The notes: generated by a model from the letters alone, not told the origin. Positions 22,697-35,224 are shown, numbered from the stretch's first letter. The stretch is 64,000 nt of DNA from Austropuccinia psidii (GCA_023105745.1 JALGQZ010000005.1:62001-126000), one strand, 5' to 3'. Made by a program: numbers and translations.

Positions 22697-24180
22697 CCCT
22701 GAAGTGAGGCCATTTTTTAAGTTTTGTTACTTATTTCAAAGGTTCTTGGCCCATTTATGGTTCTAAGTTATGGAAAGAAGGGGAAAATTTATTCTTAACT
22801 GGTGAATTTCCTACACCCAATACTTGTGGGTTTGAATTTCCTATACCCTCACTTTGGTTCAGAGGTGTAGACATTGTTGGTAAGGTGTTCACTAATTGTT
22901 AAGCTTCATTTAGCTTGATGGTATTACACCTTGCTGAATTTCTGACTTCATGTTGGAAGCCTTGTATCAAATTGATCAACTCAATTTTATACATTTTTTC
23001 TTTAATTTTCATTTCTTTCCATAATTCTGTTTGTCTAGTATTCTCAGAAATCATCTGATTCAATTTCATTGTTAGTTTTGATACTTCTTCTTGTGAGGTA
23101 TCAAAACACTTTTTCAAGACAATTTTTTTTTCTTCACTTCAGTAAATGAATTTGTAATATCATCAAGGATTTTCTCATTAATGGCTTTTAAAGTAACTAT
23201 GGCTGTATATATTCTTGTTTCAATTATATAATCAATATTTAATTGAGAATATTTATCTGTTAATTCTTTTATTATGACAGATTGTTCACTTATTTTGTTT
23301 ACAAATTAATTTTTATTATTTGATCTCTTAATATTTCTTGAATCCTTTTGAAAGTACAAAAGTTTTTTAATTATTTGGCTTAAGCTCAGGTTATTTGTCT
23401 TAAGATTGTTACAAATAGTTGGATTTTTATCAGAAATATTACTTTTTACATCATTTATAGCTATATACAAAGCTGGAATCCCATCCAAAATATCAGAAAT
23501 AATTCCTGATATTTTAATCTGGCTTCCTCCCTTTTATAAATTTCCATCATGGTTCTGGTCATCTGAAGCACATTTTCCATGGCATCCTGTTGAATCTTTG
23601 GAATTCTATAGACTTAGATGTATGTTTTTGTGGATGGGTCTTTGCCCTTTCCATTTTTCTGAGTCTGTGGCTGCTTTCTCACGTTGGAATTTCTGCTGTT
23701 GGCCACTGGGGCTACTTTTGGAACCTTCTTTGGTGGTGGAGGGTTGTTTTTCCTCCATTCTGCTATTAAAAGCGTCATTTTCTTCTTTTCCATCAATGAA
23801 TTCCATCCATTTAGTAATTATCAGGTATTAGGATGGCCCAGACATTTTCTCACATTCAGGTAATATTTTATGAAGTTTTTCCAGAGGTATGCTAGGATTA
23901 AATGCTCTTTGTGCCAAAGTGCATATCTTAGGCCTTCTGGCTGGCTTTTCATATGTCCACTGAGGCTTCTTGTGGCAGTTTCAGCTCTTTTTTAAGGTAA
24001 AAGAGTGTTATCAGCTTCAGAATAGCATGATTTGCTAGTTTGCATTCATTTACTGACCCTTTTCCATCTGAAACTAATTTTCTTCTGCAATAATCATGTC
24101 TATACCCTTTTTTGGGAGCTTCATGAGGGGCTATAGCCTGCTCCTGATCTTGTTTAAGGCATCATTATAAGTAAAAAGTC
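22697..24180 (-). pseudogene. F3-c Gag N-terminal half with both frames
   Basis: Minus-strand pieces give the capsid start, coiled-coil frames at 22899-23117 and 23306-23488, and two overlapping frames at 23606-23806 (EEKQPSTTKEGSKSSPSGQQ, main frame) and 23614-23796 (EWRKNNPPPPKKVPKVAPVA, ORF-X frame). It is thus a third F3 copy in which both frames are still partly readable. Stops between the blocks show decay. Confidence 0.55.
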
Positions 24181-24189
24181 TTGAAAATA

Positions 24190-24490
24190 GTATTTTTCCA
24201 TCAAAAACTTACTATTGGCCAGATTATTTGCTTTTTGAAGGGTATTAATAATATCCAAATTCACCAATATAGAAGGAATTACCTCTGCTTGATTTCTATG
24301 AGTTATAATAACAGCTCTATCATTGTCAGAATTAACAGTACTTGAGGGAATAGTTCTAGTGGCCTTTGATGCTATTTCAATATTCTCTTGTTTTACCACA
24401 TTTTCAGACACCAAAAGGGATAATACTAGTAGCTTTTGATGCTGTTTCAATTTTTTCTTGTCTCACCATATTTTCAGAAACTAAATCCAA
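24190..24490 (-). pseudogene. F3-c leader exon with 70-bp tandem duplication
   Basis: The leader frame (VNLDIINTLQKANNLANSKF) is followed upstream by a tandem repeat: 24347-24416 and 24417-24486 share the TTTGATGCTxTTTCAAT and CACxATTTTCAGA core. The duplication doubles the start of the exon; the acceptor-side AG is GG at the inner copy and AG at the outer one. The leader is clearly broken relative to the sister at 17619. Confidence 0.5.
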
Positions 24491-26287
24491 TTAATAAAGT
24501 GATTAATTAAGTAAAAAAAATGTTTTTCCAAAGAGAAATGAAAAATAAAGCCTCACATATAATATGAAAAATGTTTTCTTTTTTATGATTATTTGACTTA
24601 TGAATATTTTTTATGGATTTTTAAATTTTTAAGTATAAGAAAAAACATTATAAAAAGGTGAGAAAAATATGTCACAGGTAAAATATGATGGCTGTGCACC
24701 CAGACATAAGGTTTGGATAGGAAACTTTGATCAAAAATCAAGTACTTTTCCTGTCCTCAAATTTTAAAAGAAGACAAACCAAGTTTATTTTTTTAACTTT
24801 ATTAGTATAATTCAATAATATTATAAAGATTCATTGTTTTACCAACAATAAAAATTTATCTAAAAATACTCTAAAAGAGATATTTGGGGCTACAAAGGAA
24901 TGTTTTGATAGCAATTTCAATTGTAATTGATTGAGAAAAGATCTGAATATAATTCATATAAGAATCAACTCTCAAAAAAGAATACTCAAGAGAAAATTAG
25001 CCCAAAAGTGACTGGAGTGGATTCGAAACAAAGTGACAAAGCTAACAGTGATGAAAGATGCTTCAATTCACTTTTAGAGTGGCTCAAGGGTAAAAATTAT
25101 TAAAATTATTTTTTCATGTGGTGAAAGCTTTAAAATATTTTAAGCAAGGTGGTTGCAATCTTTTATGTATTGGTTCAAAGTGTTTAAACTAATTATAAAA
25201 GGAACATATTCTAACATGAAGAGAAAAGTGGGGCAAAGAAGACATTCTTTTATAGCCACTATTTCTCTTACTCCAAAATTGGAATTTATTTTCATCAGTT
25301 TTTAGAAAACCTCTGAAAACATAAACACAAATTATGGAATCATTGAACCCTGGCTTGAACCAAAAAAGGCCTGGTTTTAGCCATTTTAGTGCCTTAATTC
25401 AGCCATTTCTATAGTAATACCTGGTTTCAAGCCTTCAAAACACATCAGAATTTGAGTAAGAGACCTCAAAACCAGTGAAAACGGTTTTTAATAAGAGTTT
25501 TAAAACCTAACACTAGCTTTACCCTCTTTGAAGCAGTTAAAACCTCATCATCAATTGAATCACAGACCCTGTGACTCAATTCCAGGCCAAAATTAATGAA
25601 TTTCTGCTTGAATTTTGACATCCCAAACCTGTCAGAAAGAAATTCAGGGCAGTCTGGCACCCTTGGAGGCAGGATTCCTTTTCCCCCCCAAAATCAATCT
25701 TTCCAATTTATTTTTTCTTTAATTCCTCATCATGTACCATACTAGAATTCTCCATATGTAATTCAATTTGAAATTTATATTACACAAATGTAATTATTGA
25801 TTCCACATATGTAAATCCAAGTTCACTTATGTAATAAATTTTCACATTTTGACATTTCAATTGAAAATAATTCAATTCCTCCTAAATTCTAAACTACACA
25901 CAATACCTCAATTTTAACACAAAAATTGATGGTTAACACCACATGTCATGTGAATTAAATTAAGTTTTTGAGGATTTTTAACTTTTTTACAGAAAATACT
26001 AAAAACGTAATATAAGCTTATTTAGAGTTGAGTTACAGAAATTTTATCCAGAGGTGACCCCAGCTTATTTTTTATGAGGAGTCCAATGGTGAAATAATTT
26101 TCATAAGTTTATTCATCTTCAAAAAATATATAATGATTTTTCTGAACCTTTTTCCAAAAATATTGTAATTTTAATTGTTTTGTTGAAAATTTATTTTTAC
26201 TTAATTTTTTCAAGTAACAGTGTACTTTCACATCTTTAAATTTCAATGTAATTTAAATTTTTTATATTGATTTTATATTTATATCTA

Positions 26288-29200
26288 AATGTGGAAAGAC
26301 CTTATCCACCCATGCTAAGAAGACCTTCATAACTAGCTATCCTGGAAACCAGGGAAGGGATTATAAAGGGTATCAATGATTTTTTGTGAATGAAAATGAT
26401 CAGAAAGACTGGAAAATGATATTGTGGAAGTTACCATATCAGTCCTGATTCCTTTTTATGATGGAAAAAAATATTTTGTAGAGATCACAGGGAGCTTACT
26501 AGCTACACTGAAGCATGAAGGTACCTCATACTTAGGATACCTAATGCTTTGGATAAGCTGGTAAAATCCAAAAAGCTTACCAAAATGGATTTTATGAAGG
26601 TCTTTCACCAAAATGGAGTCAGAAAAAGCTCTATTGAAAAACTCAGAATCATATAGCGTATTGGTATATGTGAGTACACAAGACTTCTATTTGTTATCAG
26701 ATATGCCCCATCCCACTTCCAGAGGATTATGGACATCATATTTAAAGAAGAAATATTGTAAGCTTGTATGGTATTATACATAGATTATCTTTTCATTTAC
26801 GCAGAGAAATTGGAAGACCATGTGGAATACATAGACAGAGTCCTAAGTAAACACACAACCATCAACATAGAGATCTCATTTAAGAAGCTCAACTTTTTCC
26901 AACAAGAATTGTTTTCACTTTGATAAAAAAAATCAGGGCTAAGCTTTACCATAGACCAAAATGAATTAACAGCAATACTTCAGAAGCTAGTACCAAAGAC
27001 CATTGAAAATTTCAATCCTTCTTAGAATCTGCTAGCTATTACAGAAGCCACTGAAAAATCTTTGCACACATAGCTAGTAGCCTCTACAAATTATGTTTGA
27101 AAGATGGAGTGTTTGAGATAACTAAAGAAAGAAGGCATTCATATGAGAGGATAAAGCCTTAACTAATCAATTAAACTGTCTTTATTTTACCTAAAATTGA
27201 AATTCCCTTCAGGTTTTATATAGATTCAGCCTACATTCAAGGACTAGTGGAGGCTCTATACCCAAGACAAATTTCAGATGGTTAACCAAGAGAATTTTTC
27301 ACCTGTTATATATTTAGGCATATGAAAGCTTCCAAATCTAGGTGAGAGAAAACCCAAACATAATTCTTATGCCTATTATGGGCTTTGGAGAAAGTCCACT
27401 ACTACATGTAGGGCTCAGTCTTTGAGGTCTACACAGACTGAACAGCCCTCAAATCCTTACTCAAAATTTAAAACCAATAGGCATATGTTTAGATGGCAAA
27501 TATCCATCCAAGATTATAGAGGTAAGATGAAAATAATATAGAAAGTAGAAATGCACACCAATGCAGATAGCCTCATTAGATTTCCGTTATCTGATGTCCA
27601 AAGTGATCCAGATTATTACCCAAAGGTGGAATCCAAAATACCTGAACAGTGTATGGAAGTAGATAGGAGGAGGAACTTGAGATTCTCAGAGTGGGAACCA
27701 GAAGATGACACTTCAGACTCTGGCCAAAGTCCCAAGTTGGGAAAGAAACTCCCATATTGGGAATAAGATCCTCAGAACTTCATACTAAGTATTTTAATGC
27801 AGTTCACAAATTATACACTAGAATAAACAGTGTAGCATATTAATGTCACTCCTGAAACAGAAATACAGGATCTCAAAACTGGAATCCCAGCTAGAGGAAC
27901 TTTGGCTGAGGTAATATAAGGATAATACATTTTTACTTATAAACGGTCTTCCATACCACAGAGAGAAGCCCACCAATGCTTTAATAGTGATTAACACATA
28001 ATATCACATTGGTTCTTCACGAATGCCATTCATTCTGATATCTGGATGTGGGAAACATTAGTGAAGACAGAACAAAATAAAGGGTAGCAAGCACAGCTTG
28101 GTGGCCTCAGTAAGAACAAGACTTTAGTGAGTACATGAACACTTCTTACAGATGCCAGAAGGCAAATAGAAAATATTGAAAAAAGTGTGGAATACTCCAA
28201 TTCATAGAGGAGCCCAAACACCCATGGGAGATAATCAAAATTGACTGGGTGAAAGGAATCGTCCCAGGTGGTAAAGGAAACTATGATTACTGTTTAGTCA
28301 TTGTAGACATATTTAGAAATAGTTTTAGATTCCTGCCATTTAATAAGTAGGATAAAGCTATGGACACATCCCTGCCATTTTTTAATAACATTATAGAAAA
28401 TTTTGGAGTTCCCAAAATAATAATAAGTGATAGGGACCCCAAATTCACTTCATAATTTCTGACAAATCTCTAGGACATGTTTGGGACCAAGCTTTTATTC
28501 TCCATCTTACCATTCACAAAATGATGGCCTAGCTGAAAGGATTAGCCAAACAATGGAGGAAATAATAGGAAGGTTTTTTACATATTGCATGGAATACAAA
28601 CATTTTGAAGGATATACCCTTGACTGGGTTACACTTATACCATCCAAACAACTGGTTTATAATACCAATTAACACTCCACCACAGATAAAACACCTTATC
28701 TGATAGAAAAAGGATGGAATCTTCTGTTTCCAGCGTGTCACCTGAATAAGAACCTTCTGACCATCCACCCCACATCCAAAAACATCCATTAGATGTGGAA
28801 AAAGGCATGTGACAGAGAAGCAAGATGCATATCTGAAGAAAAAGAGTACAAAGATTGGAGATAGTAAAAACCTTATAGGGGGCTTAATTAAAGGAAGGTC
28901 ACCAGGTACTAGTCTCTACTTTGAGCTTAAATAAACTCAAAGGCCCTAAGAAAATGGGAGACACATTTTTTGCACCCATAAGTAACATTAGATGGATAGG
29001 AAAGACTGCAGTAGATGTTAAACTAAATGAGGTATTCTATAGGAAGCCCCCATTATTCCAAGTGAGCCTGGTGAAACCCTACCACCAGACTGGATAGGAC
29101 AAGTTCCCTTCCAGAAGCAAAACTCAGACCACACAGGACATAGTGGAGGTCATGGACTCACATGGACCATTTCAAAATATCATAAAATTCAGGAATATAA

Positions 29201-29378
29201 GGCTTAATTTCAAAGACAATAGACAATACCCTGTCAGGTTCAAGAACCAAACAGCTGATAAAGAAATATGGTTATCAGAAGATGCAATAAAGGATGAAAG
29301 CCTTCACTTGGGAAGATTCAGAGTGTCTAGAATGACTGAAAAGTCTCCTTAATGGTGAGCCTTTTTTTAGGAAGGATA
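26288..29378 (+). pseudogene. Decayed F4 gypsy pol (RT, RNase H, integrase, C-terminal domain)
   Basis: Starts in the protease-RT linker (NVERPYPPMLRRP). It then shows RT fragments (FMKVFHQNG, APSHFQRIMDIIF, VLYIDYLFIYAE where YIDD has become YIDY, near 26775) and RNase H (FRFYIDSAYIQG near 27215, MHTNADSL at 27551). Integrase follows ([32 protein letters not shown] near 28425, SYHSQNDGLAERI at 28500), and a chromodomain-like end at 29143-29352 (YPVRFKN..EIWLSEDAIKD). All carry stops or frameshifts. The purine-rich TTTTTTTAGGAAGGATA precedes the LTR at 29379. More diverged from F1-F3 than these are from each other. Confidence 0.65.
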
Positions 29379-29618
29379 TGTCAGCCTGTGACTCAAAGCC
29401 ATAGCACATCCATGACATCAAAATAACATAAACAAAGGTGGAGAAAAATTCCCTAAAAATTGACCTGAACTGAAATAGCTCACAGTTGCATTCAAATAAG
29501 AAATGAAGGACACCTCTTTCCAGGTACACAAGTACCATAGCCATAGGACAAGGAATGACAAAGCTATCCCCCCTCAAAACAATAACTGAAAATAAAACTT
29601 AATTTTCACCTCTCATCC
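29379..29618 (+). repeat. Start of the 3' LTR of the F4 element
   Basis: TGTCAGCCTGTGACTC onwards, similar over 240 bases to the solo LTR at 11554. Interrupted at 29619 by an F2 LTR. Its remainder must lie beyond the right edge of the window because the MULE interrupts the F2 LTR in turn. Confidence 0.65.
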
Positions 29619-31335
29619 TGTAAGGTTTTACTATGAAACAATAAGCAAATATTACTAATATTTAACTTATTGTACTCTGAATGTTTTTATTGAAATGATG
29701 AATAGTATTAAAAATAGTTATAATAATAAAGAAATATTATACTTATGGAATAAATAAAATAATATAAATTATATCATAAAAATAAATAGATTAATATTTG
29801 ATAGCTGACATATTTATGTAAATTTACTATTGTTACTAAAAAAAAATAAATGCATAAGAAATTGTTACTTAATAATAATAAAAAAAGATATAGCAATAGA
29901 ATTATTAATATTAAAATAAATACTCTTTGCATTAATAAAAGAATTATTAAAAATAATAATAAAATGTAATTATTATAAAAAGAGAAAATAACCTACTTTA
30001 AACACTTAATATAGTAATTTTGAATACCTTTATGCCAAATAATGTAAATAAGACTCATTTAAATTGTATTTAAAATTAAAAATAAAAGATATTACAAATG
30101 TTCTTTATTTTACAGGTAATTGAGGATTTTTAGAGAGAAATTTAACAAAAAAAATTAAATATTGATTTAATCACTTCAAAATTGGTTGTTATAATAGATA
30201 TAACCTTTTTTATTTAATAATATAGTATATTTATATATAAAGAGTCAATTAATTTCCTTTTGATTTAATGTTTTTATTGCTTTTGATGCGTATGAGGGGG
30301 AAATAGAGGAAAAATAGCTCTATTTCTAGTAAATTCCTCCCTCCTAGAGTCAAAAAGGCTCTTAGTAGAAATTTACTAATGATATCCACTTTAATGTTTC
30401 AGTATTTCAAGTCTTAGTGATGATTACATCATAATTAAACCTTCTTATCTCAATATTACAACATTATTTAGAGCTCTCACTGTAGCTTTAATTTTATTGA
30501 CATAATAGGCTTGGAAAAGAGCTGAGCTTTGTGGATTCTATCATTATTAATCATAATATATTAGTATCCACCAGCTTTATCACTTATATGACTGTTAAGC
30601 TTAAAATAAGATTACAGTGTGTGATCATGAATAATCAATTTTAAGCCTTAAATTTTATCGTTAATAACTTTCTATTTATTCACACTGAAGCAATTCAGAG
30701 AGTGAATTATTATATCTTTGAATGTCTTTACAAAGATTCCAAGAGAATTCTATTTCATCATCAAAACTCTATTTTTGATGATTTTTCTTGTAACTCATCT
30801 TTTTGTTGAAATTTACTATTTTCAACTTCAAACCATGATTTCAGGGGGTTATACCTTGAATATAATGATTGAAATTACATCATTTATCAGGTATGAACTA
30901 GTAGAATCCAGATATCCTTTTTTTCCAACTTTGGACAACTTTTAAATTAAAGTTGTCAACAGCTATTGCTATTTTTCTCAATAAACCCTTGTTGATAACT
31001 TGTCAAATAAAGCTTATATCTGTATTTGTACAGTTAATTCTTGGTATTTTTTTTGGGATAAACTCTTTATCATGAATAATTGAAGAGATATGAGCTAAAA
31101 TCCATGAATATATGTGCTGATCATAAAAGTGTATATATTCAGGCTATCTCAGTAAGTATTGACTTTACAGATATGACATAAAAATGTTATATGTGTATTT
31201 TTTGATGGGGAACTCAACAGTGTAATTTATTTCACATATTAATTCATTTTTCTCTGAGATAATCAAGATTTTATGCCTTTTTATGGCTTACTTACTTATG
31301 TGGTGATAATAATTTCAATTCTTATTACTAAAATA
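29619..31335 (-). mobile_element. F2 LTR, minus strand, cut by the MULE
   Basis: Begins TGTAAGGTTTTACTATG and follows the F2 LTRs at 44551 and 51018 in reverse order over about 1.7 kb (for example TAAGTATTGACTTTACAG and TTATGCCTTTTTATGG). About 60 terminal bases are missing where the MULE terminus begins at 31336. Solo or 5'/3' status is unknown. No real genes. Confidence 0.6.
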
Positions 31336-31824
31336 GGGGTATTGGTAAACACATGTAAGCATTCTGATACAAACGTTTAAAGGGTTCCCTGGGCACATTT
31401 TTAATTCAAAATGAAACACCAAAAACCCTGTATTGGGCCTAAACCTGCCAAAAGGAGGTTCTTTCCCCACAAAACCCCTCTAACCCAATCCTTTCATTTT
31501 TTTGCACATCCCCCCCAAAAAAGACCAAAAACCCAAATAATTCACATTATCCCGCCAAAAAATAATTTTTTTTTTAAAAAAAAAACCAAAGTTATTTTGC
31601 AAAGCCTTTCACACTTTTTTTTTGTTTTTTGCCCCAAAGACTGCATTTTACTCCCCAACAACCTGGTTCCAAGCCTCTAAAGTTCCGATTTCTCACCTTT
31701 CCCCATCTATTAATCCCACATTTCAAAAACTTCTTTGGAATTTTCACATTTTGAAAGCTTCTTTCCTCATTCCAAATTGCCAAATTCCACTTTTGTAAAA
31801 TTTATACATATGTTTCACTCCATA
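31336..31824 (+). other. MULE-B 5' terminal and untranslated region
   Basis: No gene. Contains the terminal repeat, a run of C tracts at 31511-31553 (the complement of the G tract in copy A) and long T/A runs near 31568-31630. It aligns with copy A across the whole region. Confidence 0.5.
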
Positions 31825-32740
31825 ATGCTTCAACCCCCCACTGAAGGTGAATTTCAGACCGTTGAGCTTCTTTGGAAGCATGTGCATAATGTTGCCAGGG
31901 CTCAGGGGTATGCTGTGTCCACCTTAAGGTTCAATATGACCCCCAACCAAATTGAAATAGGTTGTGACATGTCTGGGACCCCAAATCCCAACAAAAACTC
32001 CTCCAAAACAGTCATTTCAAGAAATCTTGACTGTCCATTTAGACTTTATGCCAGAAAATATGCCAAGAGTACCACTTGGACTCTTAAAGTCAAAAATTAT
32101 GAACATAGCCATGATGCCACTGAAAATATCATGGCACATCCTGCTTTCAGGAAATTCAATGTGAAAAAAACATCCCAAATTTCTCAAATCTCTGAATCAC
32201 TGCTCATGCCAAGGAAAATTCAGGCCCAATTATGCAGCCAGAGGGAATCCGACAGGCCTGTAATCCTTAAAGACCTTTACAACCAAGTCAGGAAAATCAA
32301 GAAAGTCAAACTGCAAGGAAAAGGGCCCATTGATTGTCTTATTGAAACCCTCAAATAAAAAAAGTTTGTTTGGTCCTCTGCAAGGGATGCTGAGGGGCAC
32401 ATTACCTCCTTGTTTTTACTCATGCCCTTGGTATAAAACTCCTCCATGGGTTTCCCAATGTCATTATTATGTACTTTACTTATAAAACCAATGAGTAAAA
32501 GATGCCCCTTTTTCATATTGTTGGATTAAGCTCAACCAATTGGAGTTTTTCTGAGGCTTTTTGTTTGATTAAGAATGGGACTAAACCCTCATATACTTGG
32601 GTATTAAATAAATACATAGAAAAAGTCCTCAACAGCACCAATATTGTTCCCCCTCCAGTAATTGTGATTTACAGGGATTTGGCCTTTAAAAACTCTCTTA
32701 TGAAGGTCTTGCCAGACTCAAAAGTCATGTTATGCATTTG
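31825..32740 (+). pseudogene. MULE-B FAR1-type transposase, N-terminal and catalytic start
   Basis: ATG at 31825 by comparison with copy A (the frame is open from 31735). Residues 1-110 carry the FAR1-like CCHH DNA-binding segment (IEIGCDMSG, NLDCPFRLY, EHSHDATE). After an in-frame stop at 32356 and a one-base slip near 32405, the MULE catalytic domain follows: LLHGFPNVIIMYFTYKTNE, KMPLFHIVGLSSTNWSFSEAF, then VIVIYRDLAFKNSL and VMLCI at the insertion. In active relatives the first two catalytic aspartates lie in MDxTYKTN and VTDRDLAL; here both are Tyr. The protein is therefore catalytically dead as well as split. Confidence 0.75.
32736..32740. repeat. Target duplication ATTTG of F1-a (left)
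   Basis: ATTTG here and at 42991-42995 flank the F1-a LTRs exactly; five bases is the usual duplication size for Ty3/gypsy integrases. Confidence 0.9.
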
Positions 32741-34663
32741 TGTGAGCCTTGAGGTATATTTTACATACCCAAATAGGCCACAATCATCTTAAAAAGAAAT
32801 TTTGAATTATGCAAAACTCATAAGTTATGCATATATCCAAAATTCATCATTTTCAATTTCAGAAAAGATGAATAACTTTTTATTGAGTAAGTAAATCCAT
32901 GGATTTAAGACCAGATTTGGATTCTACACAAAAGTTCACCTAGGGTAGACCCATAGAGTGAATAAGCTCAATTTAAGTATTTGAGGTGGTAAAATGGAAA
33001 ATACTTCAATACCACATCATTAATACCACATAAAAGATCCGTGAAAATTTTTGTTTTTCTTGATTTTAAGCCAAAATAATGGGAAAGTGAGAAATCCCAT
33101 GTTACATATACACTAAGAATAGTGTTATGCATGTTTTGAGCACTTGATATCATGGTATTCTTACATGGACTTTTGGTACACCCATAGTGGATATCTCACT
33201 TTAAGCTTAAATTACTATTTTGGCGTAAAAATTAGACAAGGGGGACAAAAGACATCAAAGAGAGCCAGGGTACCCAACTTCTGAGGCCTCAGAGGCGTGG
33301 ATAGCTCCAGAGCATGGATCCATGGCTCATCTTGGCCCAATTGGTAAACTAAAACTCTTTGGGAACTTGGTTACCAAGTTACACCTACTGTAATCATAAG
33401 AAAAATAGCAAATAACCTGCTATTTTGACGTGCCAAGGAGGTAATAAGCTACTTAGGCTCCTGTAACCACATCAATTCTTGATGAATTTCCATGACTAGA
33501 CCCTAAAAGAGTAATTAAACCCTTTTGGGATCCATATTCATTGATTTACCTCATAGCAACCAGCAAAATACTGCTATTTGCAATTCTACGTAGAAATGAG
33601 GTAAAAACTTCAAAAACTCATTAAAAATACAATTCTTAATGAATCTTCCTGAAACTTTCAGGACCAATGAAGAACTGTATTATCTATGGTACAACCAAAA
33701 AGAATTATGGTTTTACTAGTAAAATTAAAAGTTTTACTTACAGTCCATTTTTGACCATTCTACGTGAAACACTGAATCTTCAAAAATTCACAGTAATTAC
33801 AACCTGTGATGAAATTGGCAATAACATTGATAATTTTGAGAAATCAATGATTATTTCAGAATAAAAGAAGATTTACAGATGTTACTCCTTTTATTCTTAA
33901 CCATATTGGGGTTGGTAGTCACGTAAAAGCATCAATTAAGTAATTATGATAATCTTACGTGACAACAGATGATGCAATCATTAATCCAAAAGGGTTTATT
34001 GTTTTCTCACTCACTGGTTTTTCAGTTTGCTCCATGGCACGCCTCTGTGAGCTGTTGTTGACTTAAAAGAAGCCTCTTCTTGCTGTTTTTTCCAATAATC
34101 ATCTTATCAATTTATTAAATCTTTATTACCAACAAGTAAGTATTAGTTGAAAGCTATTCTTAAGTGTTTTAAATCTTTCCAAATCAGCCAGAAAGACGTG
34201 AAATCCTAGAATCCAACTATATATTGTTGTAATACTGTTATAAATCCTTGTGATCCCTTAAATCCACAATTCCACGTCAAATTTCTCTACTCTTATCTAT
34301 CAATAAGTTCTTTGGAGTATTAGTGAGTCATTTATTCTTAATTCTTGAAGTTTCTCTCTAGTAATAGTTTTCTTCAAGAATTATCTTTATAATTATTCTT
34401 GCAAAAGATAATTATATATTAAAATAATTTTATTATTTTAATAAAGAAGTTTTTATTATTAAATTCTTCTTGTAATTGATTCTTGTAGACAATTACTTGC
34501 TCACTGTTAAAATCACTAGTAGTGCTTAACACGTGAAAGAAATAATTTTTTTAATTATTTAATTGTGGTTATAATAATATTTTATTATTATATTTCATAA
34601 GAACAGACATAGTACTGTTGATTAATAGTAATATTATCACCAGTTTCATAGTCACATCTTACA
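32741..34663 (+). repeat. 5' LTR of F1-a
   Basis: TGTGAGCCTTGAGG at the start, ATCTTACA at the end. Non-coding; the antisense frame at 32968-33153 recurs in the other copy only because the LTRs are repeats. Confidence 0.92.
33918..34070 (+). promoter_or_regulatory. F1 LTR promoter: ACGT palindrome and TATA-like box
   Basis: GTCACGTAA (33918-33926) and TTACGTGAC (33955-33963) form a perfect inverted pair. A TATA-like CTTAAAAGAAG follows at 34062-34072. The same layout is present in the 3' LTR (42247-42397). ACGT cores suggest a bZIP or bHLH binding site; that is inference. Confidence 0.45.
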
Positions 34664-34681
34664 TTTGGGGGCCTGGCCGTG
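34664..34681 (+). other. F1-a primer-binding-site-like motif
   Basis: TTTGGGGGCCTGGCCGTG directly after the LTR; conserved in F2 and F3. The priming tRNA is not recognised. Confidence 0.5.
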
Positions 34682-35028
34682 TTTTTTGAACCTTGTACCC
34701 TTAATTAATATATTTTTAAGCTCTAAAATATATTAATTGAATATTTTTTTCTTTCATTTTAAAGTCAAAATAATTCTTATTTTTGAAATTGTTTTGGAAA
34801 TCTTTTTCATTGAGGAATTCGGTTCAATTTTATACTGTTTTACACGTGGCTTTTTCACATCCAAAAACTTATAAAATTATTCTTTGAGTTACTCTGAATT
34901 AATTTTCATTCAAAATCTTAAATTTCAATTTTTTTTAATATTAAAAAATAATAAAATTCATAAAAATCTTTTAAAAATATCTTAAAACACAAAAATAATT
35001 TCTTTTATCATATTTTTTTCTCTTTAAG
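34682..35028 (+). other. F1-a untranslated leader
   Basis: AT-rich, no frame. Ends in a pyrimidine-rich stretch and TTTAAG before the exon-like segment, so it may be an intron or part of one. Confidence 0.4.
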
Positions 35029-35172
35029 TGTCTTTAATCAAATACTGTGCAGCTGGTAACAGACTCAGTAAAAGATACATCAATAGTCCAGAATCTGAAG
35101 ACATTATTGAGGTGCAGATTGCTAAAAGAGGCACCTTATTCAACTCAGAAAAAGCTAAATTACCACCAAAAG
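35029..35172 (+). other. F1-a leader exon-like segment
   Basis: 144 nt, preceded by CTCTTTAAG and followed by GTGTGT, open in the frame reading IKYCAAGNRLSKRY and on to KAKLPPK. Its donor falls after codon base 1, as in F2 and F3. An AG with the matching phase lies about 15 codons into gag (after QPD in the DNA CCAACCAG). A spliced protein with this N-terminus is possible but not shown. Confidence 0.5.
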
Positions 35173-35224
35173 GTGTGTATTTTATCTTATATTTTTCACC
35201 TTTTATCTTTAAATTGACGTGAAA

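Larger units (their letters stand above)
22697..26287 (-). mobile_element. Truncated F3 element c: gag plus partial LTR
   Basis: A minus-strand F3 copy truncated at both ends. Gag from the capsid start to the leader lies at 22697-24490, the primer-site-like motif near 24686-24704, and a 5' LTR from 24705 (CATAAGG for TGTAAGG) that stops around 26287, about 60 bases short of its expected terminal CTCACA. Confidence 0.65.

Noticed and set aside
32968..33153. 61-codon ORF repeated at 41295-41480
   Set aside because: The two sites are the same position in the two F1-a LTRs, so recurrence is not evidence of coding.
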